Shown here piece by piece: positions 18,269 through 26,712 of a stretch of DNA of 64,000 bases (the first letter of the stretch is position 1; each line of letters opens with the position of its first letter). The stretch lies in NCBI GenBank assembly GCA_963710975.1, contig CAVQCG010000002.1, forward strand, positions 62,001 to 126,000, in the 5' to 3' direction. Both the position numbers and the translations under genes were made by a program. The notes beneath the pieces are model-generated. The model had not been told where the DNA came from. It saw nothing but the letters and a program-made list of their open reading frames with translations, and ran no database searches. Source of the stretch: JBBQXH01 sp963710975 (GTDB taxonomy: Bacteria > Actinomycetota > Thermoleophilia > Gaiellales > Gaiellaceae).

Positions 18269-19123
18269 ATGCGTTTCAGACTCATCATCCTCGCGCTCCT
18301 CGCGGGAGCGCTTCTCCAGGCAGGGCCCGCGAAGTCGATGGGCGAGCCGGGCGTGGCGGCGCTTCAGGTCGCCTTGCGTTCCAGCGGGCTCTATGACGGA
18401 TCGGTGGACGGGATCAAAGGGCCAGGCACGACGGCTGCGGTTCGGGCGCTTCAGCGCCGAGCGGGCCTCCCCGTCGACGGTGTCGTCGGCCCCCGGACGC
18501 GAAAGGCGCTTGGCCGCCTCGGTCGCCCGAAGCTCGGCAGCCGCCAGCTGTCGAGCGGCAAGGTCGGCTGGGACGTCGCCGCGCTCCAGTTCACGCTCGC
18601 CTGGCACGGGTTCCCGTCGTGGACCTTCGACGGAGTCTTCGGCGAACGGCTCGACGCTGCGGTCCGGGCCTTCCAGCGTTACGCGGGGCTGGCGGCCGAC
18701 GGTGTCGCCGGCCGGGCGACCTTCGCTGCGCTCCGCTCACCGCCGCCACAGTCTCCGCTCAGCTTCCGGTGGCCGGTCTCGGGCCCCGTCAGCGACGTGT
18801 TCGGTCCCAGGTGGAACCGCTTCCACCCCGGCGTGGACATCGCCGCACCACGTGGCAGAACGGTGTTCGCGGCCCGCTCGGGACGGGTGACCTACGCAGA
18901 CTGGGGTGGAAGCTACGGCAAGCTCGTCATCATCGGACACGGGTCCGGCGTCGAGTCGTACTACGGCCACCTCTCGCGGTTCCTCGTCGCGTCCGGTCGG
19001 CACGTCGACGCCGGCGACGCGATAGGACGAGTGGGGGCGACGGGCCGCGCAACCGGGCCGCACCTCCACTTCGAGATCCGCGTCCACGGCGCCGCAGTCG
19101 ATCCGCTGCCTGCGCTCCCCTGA
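18269..19123 (+). CDS. Exported M23 peptidase with two peptidoglycan-binding repeats
   Basis: A 284-residue secreted cell-wall hydrolase. A signal peptide is visible (RLIILALLAGALLQA, cleavage near residue 20). Two PG_binding_1 repeats follow (about 30-85, GSVDGIKGPGTTAAVRALQRRAG; and 95-150, FDGVFGERLDAAVRAFQRYAG). The C-terminal LytM/M23 domain carries zinc ligands in FHPGVDIAAP (HxxxD) and GPHLHFEIR (HxH). It should cut peptidoglycan cross-links outside the membrane. The gene is monocistronic by position, lying between a hairpin and the leaderless CHAD gene. Confidence 0.93.
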   Translation: MRFRLIILALLAGALLQAGPAKSMGEPGVAALQVALRSSGLYDGSVDGIKGPGTTAAVRALQRRAGLPVDGVVGPRTRKALGRLGRPKLGSRQLSSGKVGWDVAALQFTLAWHGFPSWTFDGVFGERLDAAVRAFQRYAGLAADGVAGRATFAALRSPPPQSPLSFRWPVSGPVSDVFGPRWNRFHPGVDIAAPRGRTVFAARSGRVTYADWGGSYGKLVIIGHGSGVESYYGHLSRFLVASGRHVDAGDAIGRVGATGRATGPHLHFEIRVHGAAVDPLPALP

Positions 19124-19148
19124 GAGCTGCCGCGTCGGGATCCGGCCC

Positions 19149-19154
19149 TACACT
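19149..19154 (+). promoter_or_regulatory. -10-like TACACT for CHAD gene (leaderless)
   Basis: TACACT is followed by 6 bases and ATG 19161, with no Shine-Dalgarno. Confidence 0.6.
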
Positions 19155-19160
19155 CCGTAG

Positions 19161-20048
19161 ATGGCCGTCCCGCTCAGAGAGGACGCGGAGCCTCCACTCG
19201 AACGACTTCGTGCGCTGCTCACCGAGCAGTCCACGCGTCTCGCGGCATTCGACGCGACGATCGGTACGGAGTGGACCGACGACGAGCTTCGCCGATTCCG
19301 GGTGGCGATCCGGCGGCTCCGATCGCTCCTGCGAGCCGCACGGCCCCTGCTCGACGAGGCCTGGGCCGACGGCCTACGGCTCGAGCTCGGGTGGCTCGGT
19401 AAGGCAGCGGGGCCTGCCCGCGATCTCGACGTGCTCCTCGCGCACCTGCGCGAGACGGCAGCTCATTTCGATCCGGGCGAGCGATTCGTCATCGCAAGGC
19501 CTCTTCAGCAGCTCGAGCGCGAGCGCGCTGCTGCCCGCGAGGTCCTCGTCGAGACAATTCGGAGCGAGCGCTGCGCGGCGTTGTTCGGGAGACTCGAGCG
19601 GGAGCTCCCGCACGCACCGCCGGGAGAGGGATCCCCACTCGAGCTCCACGATCTCGCCGCGGAGGCGTTCCGCCGCCTCCGGAGAGCGGCGCGGAGGCTC
19701 GGCCCGGATGCGAGTGGCGATGAACTCCACGACATCCGGCTCTGCGTCAAGCGATCGCGCTACGCAGCCGAGCTCGCCTTGCCGGAGGTCGGGAAGCCGG
19801 CAGCTCGGTACGTCGAGCGGGCGAAGGCCTTGCAGGACATCCTCGGCGCTCACCAGGATGCTGTGGTCGCCGAGATGAGGGTTCGGCAGCTTCTCGGCAC
19901 GCCGCAGAGCGGCCGGTGGGCCGTCGCCGGAGGCCGGCTGATCGAGCACGAGTACGCGAGGCGTCAGGCGGCACGAGAAGCATGGGCGGCCGCCTGGTGG
20001 CATCTCGAGAAGCAGGGGCGTGCGACCTGGAGACCGGTCAGACGTTGA
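19161..20048 (+). CDS. CHAD domain protein
   Basis: A 295-residue all-helical protein rich in histidine-free Arg/Glu pairs with the CHAD signatures RRFRVAIRRLRSLLRAARPLL (about 46-66) and ELHDIRLCVKRSRYAAEL (second repeat, about 190-210). CHAD domains bind inorganic polyphosphate through conserved basic residues; this is known for the family and inferred here. No CYTH triphosphatase domain is fused or adjacent. Start at ATG 19161 directly follows a leaderless-type promoter. Confidence 0.9.
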   Translation: MAVPLREDAEPPLERLRALLTEQSTRLAAFDATIGTEWTDDELRRFRVAIRRLRSLLRAARPLLDEAWADGLRLELGWLGKAAGPARDLDVLLAHLRETAAHFDPGERFVIARPLQQLERERAAAREVLVETIRSERCAALFGRLERELPHAPPGEGSPLELHDLAAEAFRRLRRAARRLGPDASGDELHDIRLCVKRSRYAAELALPEVGKPAARYVERAKALQDILGAHQDAVVAEMRVRQLLGTPQSGRWAVAGGRLIEHEYARRQAAREAWAAAWWHLEKQGRATWRPVRR

Positions 20049-20069
20049 AGCGTGACAGGCGCGGTCGCC

Positions 20070-20492
20070 TTAGCGCGGCTCTTCGTCCACCCCGTGCTCG
20101 AGTTGACGATCGTATTCGGCCTGATCGTAGTGGCCGAGCGACGCGGCAATGAGGCCATCGTCTCCGATCGTCCACTCCTCGAAGCCGCTGAAGCGAACGC
20201 GCTTGCCGGTCCCGCCGGGCCCTGTATTCGTTCCGACGAAAGTCCAGTGGTACTCGACAACCTCGTCTCGAATCACGAGATCGTCCATCAGCACCCGCAT
20301 GTCCGGGAACGCCGTCATGAACGACTGCGCCGCGTCGGTGATCGCAGCTCGCCCCGCGGAGGCGGTGCCGTTGATGGTCAGCGAGCCCCCAGGTGCGTAG
20401 TGGCCGGCGACGCGCGTCGGGTCATGGCCGCACCAGGCTTCGGTGTAGCGCCGCGCGAAGTCACGTAGGTCATCCGGGTCAGACGTCGTCAC
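20070..20492 (-). CDS. SnoaL-like / nuclear transport factor 2-fold protein
   Basis: A 140-residue protein starting at GTG, with a clear GGGAGGAAAC ribosome-binding site just upstream. Residues DFARRYTEAWCGHDPTRVAGHYAPGGSL, FPDMRVLMDDLVIRDEVVEYHWTFVGTNTG and the terminal IAASLGHYDQAEYDRQL fit the SnoaL/polyketide-cyclase-like ester cyclase family. Members range from cyclases to uncharacterised proteins, so activity cannot be assigned. It is convergent with the CHAD gene (21-base gap) and not obviously in an operon. Confidence 0.85.
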   Translation of the reverse strand: MTTSDPDDLRDFARRYTEAWCGHDPTRVAGHYAPGGSLTINGTASAGRAAITDAAQSFMTAFPDMRVLMDDLVIRDEVVEYHWTFVGTNTGPGGTGKRVRFSGFEEWTIGDDGLIAASLGHYDQAEYDRQLEHGVDEEPR

Positions 20493-20590
20493 GTTTCCTC
20501 CCTTGTCGGCCCGCCATGGCCCGTTCCCGAGCCGTGACCCGGGATTCTGCCAGCACATCGACGGATCGCGCAGAGCCGTGAAAGGCGCCG

Positions 20591-21544
20591 TCAGGAAGGC
20601 GTGCCGAACGAGCCTCTGATGTTGATGACGTCGCCGTCCTCGACCACGTAGGCCTTGCCCTCGAGCCGCTGGAGGCCCCGCTTCACGGTCTCGGCCCTCG
20701 AGCCGCACTCGACGAGATCGTTCCAGCGGATGACCTCGCAACGGATGAATCCCCGCGCGATGTCGGTATGAATCGCGGCTGCCGCCTCGAGAGCCGTCTG
20801 GCCCTTCCGGAGCGTCCAGGCGCGTGTCTCCTGCTCTCCGGCGGTGAAGAAGCTGATCAGGTCGAGTGCGGCGAACAGCCTGTGGACGACCTCGTCGAGC
20901 GCCGATTCCTCCCCGTCCCGAAAAGCCGCTGCCTCATCGGGGTCGAGCTCGGCAAGCTCGGCCTCGAGCTTCGCGTCGATCCCGGCCGGTCCGTTGACGA
21001 TCGCAATGAACGGCTTGGTCGTGAGGGGCTCGAGCTCGCCGGGAAGCTCGCTCGGGTAGTCGGAGAGCGGTTTCTCCTGATCGAGGTGTGCGAGAACCCG
21101 TTCGAGCTCGGAGACCTCGACCCGCAACGAGGCCTCACCCGACTTCGCCTGCTTCGCCACCCGCTCCAGTCGCCGTTCGACATGGTCACGATCCGCGACG
21201 AGAAGCTCGAGGCCGAGCGTAACAAGATCACCGTCGGGATCCGCGTCCGGAGAGAATCCGTCGAGCACGACGAGCAGCGCGTCGACCTGTCGGAGGTTGC
21301 CGAGCAGTGCGGCGCCGGTACCAGCCACGTCGACGACGCGGATCGCGGCAGGCGTGACCTTGCGGGCCTGAGCAACGGCGGCGACCGGTGCCAGCCGCTC
21401 GTCGTTGATCGGCGCCATCCCCACGTTGGGCTTGGACGCGACGGTCGCGTACGCCGTGATCTCGGCTCCGGCGCGGGTCAGCGCGTTGAAGAGGGTCGTC
21501 TTCCCCGCGTTCGGCAGACCGACGATCCCGACCTCGAGCGCCAC
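20591..21544 (-). CDS. YchF/OLA1-like GTPase, divergent form with shortened switch II
   Basis: Obg-superfamily P-loop protein with a C-terminal TGS domain. G1 is GLPNAGKTTLFN (9-20). The TGS block (ISFFTAGEQETRAWTLRKGQTA, then IHTDIARGFIRCEVI and EGKAYVVEDGDVINIR) is clearly YchF. Two features depart from YchF. The G3/switch II region, normally DIAGLVxGASxGxGLGNxFL, reads DVAGTGAALLGNL and lacks about a dozen residues. The nucleotide-specificity motif NxxE is VNGPAG. Length is 317 rather than about 363. It may be a divergent paralogue with altered nucleotide use. Starts at GTG 21544, 24 bases after the small upstream gene. Confidence 0.85.
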   Translation of the reverse strand: MALEVGIVGLPNAGKTTLFNALTRAGAEITAYATVASKPNVGMAPINDERLAPVAAVAQARKVTPAAIRVVDVAGTGAALLGNLRQVDALLVVLDGFSPDADPDGDLVTLGLELLVADRDHVERRLERVAKQAKSGEASLRVEVSELERVLAHLDQEKPLSDYPSELPGELEPLTTKPFIAIVNGPAGIDAKLEAELAELDPDEAAAFRDGEESALDEVVHRLFAALDLISFFTAGEQETRAWTLRKGQTALEAAAAIHTDIARGFIRCEVIRWNDLVECGSRAETVKRGLQRLEGKAYVVEDGDVINIRGSFGTPS

Positions 21545-21558
21545 CGAAGCCCGCGACG

Positions 21559-21572
21559 CTAGCCGCGGCTAG
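21559..21572. repeat. 14-bp perfect palindrome between two genes
   Basis: CTAGCCGCGGCTAG is self-complementary and contains the stop codon of the small upstream gene. It could be an operator for the YchF-like gene or a short hairpin. Confidence 0.35.
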
Positions 21573-21793
21573 GCGCCGAAGCCGACACGGCTCTCGCGCG
21601 CAAACCGCTTGACGTACAGAACGTGGGACAGGACGACGATGCAGCGTCCGTCCTCGACGTCGAGGCCAGCCGTTCCGTCCCCACCCGATGCGAGCTGGCT
21701 CTCGAGCTCGTCCGCATCGGCAGATGAGACCTGGACGCCCATGACCTGACCGCCCTGAAACCCGATCTCGAGCCGAACTTGTTCCTCAGACAT
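21569..21793 (-). CDS. Small conserved-looking protein of unknown function (74 aa)
   Basis: I do not recognise it with certainty. From ATG 21793 it encodes 74 residues beginning MSEEQVRLEIGFQGGQVMGV and including EDGRCIVVLSHVLYVKRF, a pattern of short beta strands resembling small DUF3107-like proteins of actinomycetes (weak inference). Its start overlaps the end of the epimerase gene by 8 bases, a strong sign that it is a real, translationally coupled gene. Product is likely cytoplasmic. Confidence 0.65.
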   Translation of the reverse strand: MSEEQVRLEIGFQGGQVMGVQVSSADADELESQLASGGDGTAGLDVEDGRCIVVLSHVLYVKRFARESRVGFGA

Positions 21794-22190
21794 TCGATAC
21801 GACCTCCACGAGAACGCCCTGGACCGATTCCGGGTGGACGAACGAGACATCGTGACCGCCCAGCCCTCGGCGCGGCTCCGTGTCGATCACGTTCACGCCG
21901 TCACCGATGAGTGTGCGCACGGCATCGGCAACGTCGTCGACCTCGAACGCAACGTGATGCATCCCCGGCCCGCGCCTCGCGAGGAAGCGGCCGACCGGGG
22001 TGTCGTCCCCGAGCGCGGAGAGTAGCTCGACGCGACCGCTGCCCACACGCAGGTACGCGGCTTCGACTCCCTGATCGTCGAGCCGGCCGCGTACCTCGAC
22101 CTCTGCGCCGAAGAGTCGCCGATACAGCTCGACGGCCTCGTCGAGGTCGTCGACGGCCATGGCCACATGATGGAGAGCGCGGACGTCCAC
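21786..22190 (-). CDS. mce: Methylmalonyl-CoA epimerase (VOC superfamily)
   Basis: A 134-residue vicinal-oxygen-chelate protein. HHVAMAVDDLDEAVELYRRLFGAEV opens the first beta-alpha-beta unit, and GPGMHHVAFEVDDVADAV opens the second. The metal ligands are His7-type, Gln/Glu in RVELLS, His in MHHVAF and Glu in LVEVVS. It would interconvert (2R)- and (2S)-methylmalonyl-CoA in propionate metabolism. The mutase is not in the window. A TAGGAT box lies 6 bases before the GTG start. Confidence 0.9.
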   Translation of the reverse strand: MDVRALHHVAMAVDDLDEAVELYRRLFGAEVEVRGRLDDQGVEAAYLRVGSGRVELLSALGDDTPVGRFLARRGPGMHHVAFEVDDVADAVRTLIGDGVNVIDTEPRRGLGGHDVSFVHPESVQGVLVEVVSNV

Positions 22191-22196
22191 GGGACG

Positions 22197-22202
22197 ATCC
22201 TA
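22197..22202 (-). promoter_or_regulatory. -10-like TAGGAT for epimerase gene (leaderless)
   Basis: TAGGAT, 6 bases, GTG on the minus strand, within the 24-base gap after the DUF1385 gene. Confidence 0.5.
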
Positions 22203-22214
22203 CCGATCGGCCGG

Positions 22215-23015
22215 TTAGCTTCCTGCCTCAGTTGAGCTCTCCCTCAACTCGAGCTCGAGGCACTCGGCGAGAGCGGCCTTCGCCACTTCGAGCTGATCGG
22301 GAGTCGGCTCGGCCGTCAGAATCCGGGTCTGCAGCTCGCGCCCCGGCCAGGAGAGGGCGCGACTCACGGGACTGGCCGGATGGCGCAGTGTCCAGGAAAA
22401 GACCTCCGTGGCAACCGCCAGCGACCCGATGCCCACGCCGAGCCTCGCAAGCGCCCGTCCCTTCGGGGTCGTCCCGAGCCGGGCGGCAAGGATGTTGCCG
22501 GCGACGGTCGTGACGAGGAGGGGCCCCAGGAGGTGCGAACCGCAGCGCTCGTGCTCACGTGGGCGCGGCTCGCCGTGCTCGTAGCTCCCGATCGAGATGT
22601 GCTCGGCACCGTGATACGCGGCGAGGTCCGAGCCTTTGAGCGTTGCCGTCGCCGGCACGAGCGCGAGGAATGCGGTCGCGAGCTCCTGAAGCGCCGGGCT
22701 CAGGCCCGAGGAGCGAAGCGATCGCACGATGAGTGCCGTCCCGGCCATCGCCGCGATCGCACGCGGCTCGAGGAACGGCAGCCTGGCCTGAGGAAGCGCG
22801 CGCCTGACGGCGGGGAGAACGGCCAGTGCCTCCGCGACGCGCGCAGGGCCACGAAGCAACGGCGACTTGACGTCCACCGAGCGCAGTGCCTTGCCGTCGG
22901 ATGCGACGAGCAGCTCCCCATCGTCGCCTCGAACGGCGCAGGCCCAGAACCGCGGCCCGTGAACGAGAACCCCGTTCTCGAGCGCCATCCCGCCAAGGCG
23001 GACCTGCTCGCTCAT
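22215..23015 (-). CDS. DUF1385 (YqhQ-like) membrane protein
   Basis: A 266-residue protein with the DUF1385 signature YHGAEHISIGSYEHGE (family form YHGAEHK), HERCGSHLLGPLLVT and the C-terminal PTPDQLEVAKAALAECLELE. About four hydrophobic segments in the centre suggest an integral membrane protein. Function is unknown in the family. The N-terminal VRLGGMALENGVLVHGPRFWA is also typical. Start overlaps the M20 peptidase stop (ATGA). Confidence 0.9.
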   Translation of the reverse strand: MSEQVRLGGMALENGVLVHGPRFWACAVRGDDGELLVASDGKALRSVDVKSPLLRGPARVAEALAVLPAVRRALPQARLPFLEPRAIAAMAGTALIVRSLRSSGLSPALQELATAFLALVPATATLKGSDLAAYHGAEHISIGSYEHGEPRPREHERCGSHLLGPLLVTTVAGNILAARLGTTPKGRALARLGVGIGSLAVATEVFSWTLRHPASPVSRALSWPGRELQTRILTAEPTPDQLEVAKAALAECLELELRESSTEAGS

Positions 23016-24313
23016 CCCTGAATCTCCCGGGCGACGTAAACCAGAAACTCGGTGCCGAGCTCGAGATCGTCGACCGCGGCGCGCTCATCCGCGGAATGGA
23101 CGAGCAGCGCCGCCAGCTCAGCACTCATCGCTCGCATCGGGAAAAAGCCGTAGGCGACGGTGCCGAATGCCTCGCGCAGGAAATGGCTGTCGGTGAATCC
23201 CGTCAGCAGGATCGGGACGAGGGAGGCGCCCGGCTCCTCGTGCTCGACGAAGGACGAGATCGCGTCCCAGAGCGGTGTGTGAAGCGACGAGCGTGTGCCT
23301 CCGACGTACTCGAGCCACTCGAGCTCGTAGCCATCAGGGCCGAGCGCCGTACGGATCGCGGTTTCGACCTCATCCTGCGTCTGCCCGGGAAGAAGCCTGC
23401 AGTCACAGACGATCTCGCAGAGCGCGGGAATCACGTTGCGGGTGCCCGAAGCGCTGATCATCGTCGGCGAGACGGATGCGCGAAGCATCGCCTCGTTCAT
23501 GTGAGCAGCGCGGGGAGCCTCTTCTGTCAGCCGTGCGAACGCGTCGGCGGCGTCGGTGACCGGTCCGATGATCGCCTCGACGAACGCCCGAGCCTCGGGG
23601 CCCAGGGAGAGCGGGGGGTCGAACGCGGCGAGCCGCTCCAGCACCGGTCCGGCCTTCAGGAGGGCGTTGTCGGCAACCCCGGGCATGGAGGCGTGTCCGC
23701 TGCGGCCGCGCAGGCGCAGAACGAACGGCGAGCTTGCCTTCTCCGCAGTGGCGCAGAGATAGAGCGGCCGTCCTCCGATCTCGATCCGATCGCCGCCTCC
23801 CTCGTTGACGCAGTACGAGGCGCGCACAGACTCGGGATGCTCGCGACACAGCCAAGAGAGGCCGAAGTCGGCGCCGACCTCTTCGTCGGCTGTCGCGGCG
23901 AAGATCACGTCACCCTCCGGCTCGAACCCTGCCCGTGCGAGGCTCGCGATCGCCACTGCAGCCGCGGCTACCTGGCCTTTCATGTCCAGCGCCCCGCGCC
24001 CCCAGACCTGCCCGTCGGTGAGGTCGCCCGACCACGGATCGACGACCCACTCCGCTGGATCCGCGACAACCGTATCCGTGTGGGACAGGAAGAGGAGCCT
24101 CGGCGCGTCCGGGTCACGCCCGGGAATCCGTGCGACGAGGTTCGCTCGGTCCGGCGCCTTCGCGAGGAGCTCGCAGGCGACGCCACTTGGCTCGAGGAAC
24201 GCTCGTAAGAGCTCGGCTGCCCGCGTCTCGTTCCCGGGCGGGTTGACGGTGTCGAGCCGGACAAGCGCCTGGAGGAGTCCCGTCACCTCCTCGCGAAGCG
24301 AGACAGTGGCCAC
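23012..24313 (-). CDS. M20 family metallopeptidase
   Basis: A 433-residue zinc hydrolase of the ArgE/DapE/CPG2 family. Metal ligands are visible in LFLSHTDTV, GRGALDMKG and TADEEVG, the latter with the catalytic glutamate. The dimerisation lid starts near GRSGHASMPGVADNA. Substrate (acylated amino acid, dipeptide or similar) is not determined. The GTG start is 6 bases after TATGCT. It probably leads a unit with the DUF1385 gene, overlapping by 4 bases. Confidence 0.9.
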   Translation of the reverse strand: MATVSLREEVTGLLQALVRLDTVNPPGNETRAAELLRAFLEPSGVACELLAKAPDRANLVARIPGRDPDAPRLLFLSHTDTVVADPAEWVVDPWSGDLTDGQVWGRGALDMKGQVAAAAVAIASLARAGFEPEGDVIFAATADEEVGADFGLSWLCREHPESVRASYCVNEGGGDRIEIGGRPLYLCATAEKASSPFVLRLRGRSGHASMPGVADNALLKAGPVLERLAAFDPPLSLGPEARAFVEAIIGPVTDAADAFARLTEEAPRAAHMNEAMLRASVSPTMISASGTRNVIPALCEIVCDCRLLPGQTQDEVETAIRTALGPDGYELEWLEYVGGTRSSLHTPLWDAISSFVEHEEPGASLVPILLTGFTDSHFLREAFGTVAYGFFPMRAMSAELAALLVHSADERAAVDDLELGTEFLVYVAREIQG

Positions 24314-24319
24314 CGAGTC

Positions 24320-24327
24320 AGCATACT
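24320..24327. promoter_or_regulatory. Overlapping divergent -10 boxes for rarA and the M20 gene
   Basis: Only 21 bases separate the two divergent GTG codons. On the minus strand TATGCT (24325-24320) is 6 bases from the M20 start. On the plus strand CATACT (24322-24327) is 7 bases from rarA. The two boxes share four base pairs, so RNA polymerase could serve only one direction at a time. Confidence 0.5.
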
Positions 24328-24334
24328 TCGCGCT

Positions 24335-25597
24335 GTGAGCGACCTGTTCGCAGACGCGGCGTCGGAACGCCTCGGAGCCGTCGCGCCGCTCGCGAGCAGG
24401 TTGCGACCGACCCGGCTCGAGGATTTCGTCGGACAGGCCCAGGCGGTCGGGGCAGGTTCGGCTCTGGCTCTCGCGATCGCGGAGGATCGAGTGGGGTCAT
24501 CGCTCTTCTACGGACCACCCGGGAGCGGGAAGACAACGCTCGCACGCATCATCGCGTCGGCCACGGGAGCCTCGTTCGAAGAGTTGTCCGCGGTGTCGGC
24601 GTCGGTCGCCGATGTCCGCGGTGTCCTGCAGCGTGCACGAGAGCGACTCGGCGCACACGGGGAACGGACGATCCTCTTCCTCGACGAGATCCATCGCTTC
24701 AACAAGTCGCAGCAGGACGCCCTCCTTCCGGCAGTCGAGGAGGGGCTCGTCACCCTGATCGGTGCGACGACCGAGAATCCCTACTTCGAGGTCAACTCGG
24801 CGCTGCTCAGCCGGATGCAGCTCTACGAGCTCGTCCCTCTGACCGAGGACGATCTCACGGTGGTCGTTGCGCGCGGCGCAGCAGAGCTGGGTACGGATCT
24901 CGACGCGAGTCTCGTGTCACACATCACGAGACGCTCCGGTGGGGACGCACGGGCAGCGCTCAATATCCTCGAGCTCGCCGCCCTCAGCGCGAAGGCCGAG
25001 CACGGCTCGATCGAGGAGCGCCACATCGAGGATGCCGCGCGGAAGCGGCCGCTCGTCTACGACAAGAAGGGCGACGCGCACTACGACTTCATCTCGGCGT
25101 TCATCAAGTCGATGCGCGCCTCGGATCCCGATGCAGCCCTCTATTACCTCGCGGTCATGCTCGAAGCGGGCGAGGATCCGCGCTTTCTCGTCCGGCGCAT
25201 GGTGATCTTCGCGTCCGAGGACGTCGGGAACGCCGACCCGCGGGCGCTGCTCGTGGCCGTCGCCGCAGCGCACGCGCTCGAGCACGTGGGGCTCCCCGAG
25301 GCACGGCTGAATCTCGCTCAAGCGGCGCTGTATCTTGCACGAGCGCCGAAGTCGAACGCGGTCATCACGGCGATCGGTGCGGCCGCCCGGGACGTCCGCG
25401 AGCGAGGCGCTCTCCGCCCGCCGGCAGCACTCCGTGACGCGCACTACCCCGGGGCGAAGCGACTCGGGCGCGGAGCGGGCTACGTCTACCCGCACGACGA
25501 TCCCCGCGGCTTCGAGGTCGACTGCCTTCCCGAGGAGCTCCAGGGTCACACCTACTACACGCCGTCCGGGAACGGCGAGGAGACGAACGACGCCTGA
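24335..25597 (+). CDS. rarA: Replication-associated recombination protein A (RarA/MgsA) AAA+ ATPase
   Basis: Clamp-loader-related AAA+ ATPase that acts at stalled replication forks. Walker A is GPPGSGKTTL (about 60-69) and Walker B with RarA signature is LFLDEIHRFNKSQQDALLP. Sensor 1 is IGATTENPYFEVN. The C-terminal tetramerisation domain includes KKGDAHYDFISAFIKSMRASDPDAALYYLA and LPEELQGHTYYTP. Length 420 is normal. The GTG start appears leaderless. Confidence 0.96.
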   Translation: MSDLFADAASERLGAVAPLASRLRPTRLEDFVGQAQAVGAGSALALAIAEDRVGSSLFYGPPGSGKTTLARIIASATGASFEELSAVSASVADVRGVLQRARERLGAHGERTILFLDEIHRFNKSQQDALLPAVEEGLVTLIGATTENPYFEVNSALLSRMQLYELVPLTEDDLTVVVARGAAELGTDLDASLVSHITRRSGGDARAALNILELAALSAKAEHGSIEERHIEDAARKRPLVYDKKGDAHYDFISAFIKSMRASDPDAALYYLAVMLEAGEDPRFLVRRMVIFASEDVGNADPRALLVAVAAAHALEHVGLPEARLNLAQAALYLARAPKSNAVITAIGAAARDVRERGALRPPAALRDAHYPGAKRLGRGAGYVYPHDDPRGFEVDCLPEELQGHTYYTPSGNGEETNDA

Positions 25598-25665
25598 CTC
25601 TCGACGACCTCGTGCCCCGACTCGCCGTCCGTGGCCTCGCCGCCGACCCGCCATAGGCCCGAGCG

Positions 25666-26568
25666 TCAGAGGATCTTCGCTCCGAGCACGCTCGCGACCA
25701 GCTCCACGGTGAGCCGGGCTGTGGCGTTCTCGTGGTCGAGGATCGGATTGACCTCGACGACCTCGAGAGAGTCGAGAACCTGGGCCTCGGCGACCAGCTC
25801 CATCGCGAGATGCGCCTCCCGGTAGCTGAGTCCACCCCGCACAGGCGTCCCGACGCCCGGGGCGACATCAGGATCGATCACGTCGAGATCGAGCGAGACG
25901 TGAACGAACGGCGCGCCGCTGACGCGCTCGAGCGCATCGTGGACGACCGCTTCGAGCCCTCGGCGGTCGATCTCGGCCATCGTGAAGACAGCGAGCCCGA
26001 GCTCGCCGATCAGCTCTCGCTCCCCCGGGTCGAAGGACCGGCCTCCCACGAGAACCGTTCGGGCCGGGTCGATAGCGGGGAGGGGCCACGCAGAGCGCGC
26101 GAAGCTGTCTCGTGCGCACCCGAGCGCCGCCGCCAGCGGCATCCCGTGCACGTTTCCACTCGGGGTCGTCTCCGGGGTGTTGAGGTCGCCGTGCGCGTCG
26201 ATCCAGAGGACGGCTCCAGGCCCGTGCACCGATGCCATGCCGCCCAGCGTCCCGAGCGCGACGGAGTGATCACCTCCCAGAACGAGGGGGACCAACCCGC
26301 CACGACTCGCCTCGGCGACCATCGCGGCGACGTGCTCGCAGGTCTCGAGGATCTCGTCGAGGAAGTGCGCGCGCGCATCGCCCGGGTCGGCGGTTTCCCG
26401 GAGCGGCGCCTGGACATTGCCCCGATCGCGAACCAGGATGCCGAGCTGGTCGATCCGCTCCCCGAGCCCGGCGTAGCGAATCGCCGACGGGCCCATGTCG
26501 ACACCTCGGCGGCCCCCTGCGCCGAGGTCGAGCGGCGCACCGATGATCGCGATGCCTCGATCGAGCAC
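25666..26568 (-). CDS. rocF: Arginase / ureohydrolase family
   Basis: Mn-dependent ureohydrolase converting L-arginine to ornithine and urea. Metal-binding motifs are GGDHSVALG, WIDAHGDLNTP (DAHGD) and VHVSLDLDVIDPDVAPGVGTP (DxDxxDP). NVHGMPLA carries the arginase-type substrate loop (agmatinases differ here). The C-terminal EVNPILDHENATA is typical of RocF. Length 300 fits. TATCGT lies 6 bases before the GTG start, so it is probably leaderless. Confidence 0.92.
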   Translation of the reverse strand: MLDRGIAIIGAPLDLGAGGRRGVDMGPSAIRYAGLGERIDQLGILVRDRGNVQAPLRETADPGDARAHFLDEILETCEHVAAMVAEASRGGLVPLVLGGDHSVALGTLGGMASVHGPGAVLWIDAHGDLNTPETTPSGNVHGMPLAAALGCARDSFARSAWPLPAIDPARTVLVGGRSFDPGERELIGELGLAVFTMAEIDRRGLEAVVHDALERVSGAPFVHVSLDLDVIDPDVAPGVGTPVRGGLSYREAHLAMELVAEAQVLDSLEVVEVNPILDHENATARLTVELVASVLGAKIL

Positions 26569-26574
26569 GCAAAC

Positions 26575-26580
26575 ACGATA
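26575..26580 (-). promoter_or_regulatory. -10-like TATCGT for arginase gene (leaderless)
   Basis: TATCGT, 6 bases, GTG on the minus strand. Confidence 0.55.
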
Positions 26581-26611
26581 CGCACCCGGGCGCTGCCGCG
26601 AATGCCGGCGC

Positions 26612-26617
26612 TACACT
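26612..26617 (+). promoter_or_regulatory. -10-like TACACT for tRNA-Phe
   Basis: TACACT ends 11 bases before the first base of tRNA-Phe, giving a short 5' leader to be trimmed by RNase P. Confidence 0.5.
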
Positions 26618-26628
26618 TCTCCCCGCTC

Positions 26629-26701
26629 GGCGAGGTAGCTCAGTTGGTAGAGCACGCGGCTGAAAACCGCGGTGTCGCCGGTTCGATTCCGGCCCTCGCC
26701 A
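26629..26701 (+). tRNA. tRNA-Phe (anticodon GAA)
   Basis: A full cloverleaf can be drawn: acceptor GGCGAGG/CCTCGCC, D arm GCTCAGTTGGTAGAGC, anticodon stem CGCGG/CCGCG around loop CTGAAAA (GAA), and T arm GCCGGTTCGATTCCGGC. The discriminator base is A and the CCA end is not encoded. Confidence 0.97.
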
Positions 26702-26712
26702 TCAACCTCTGG

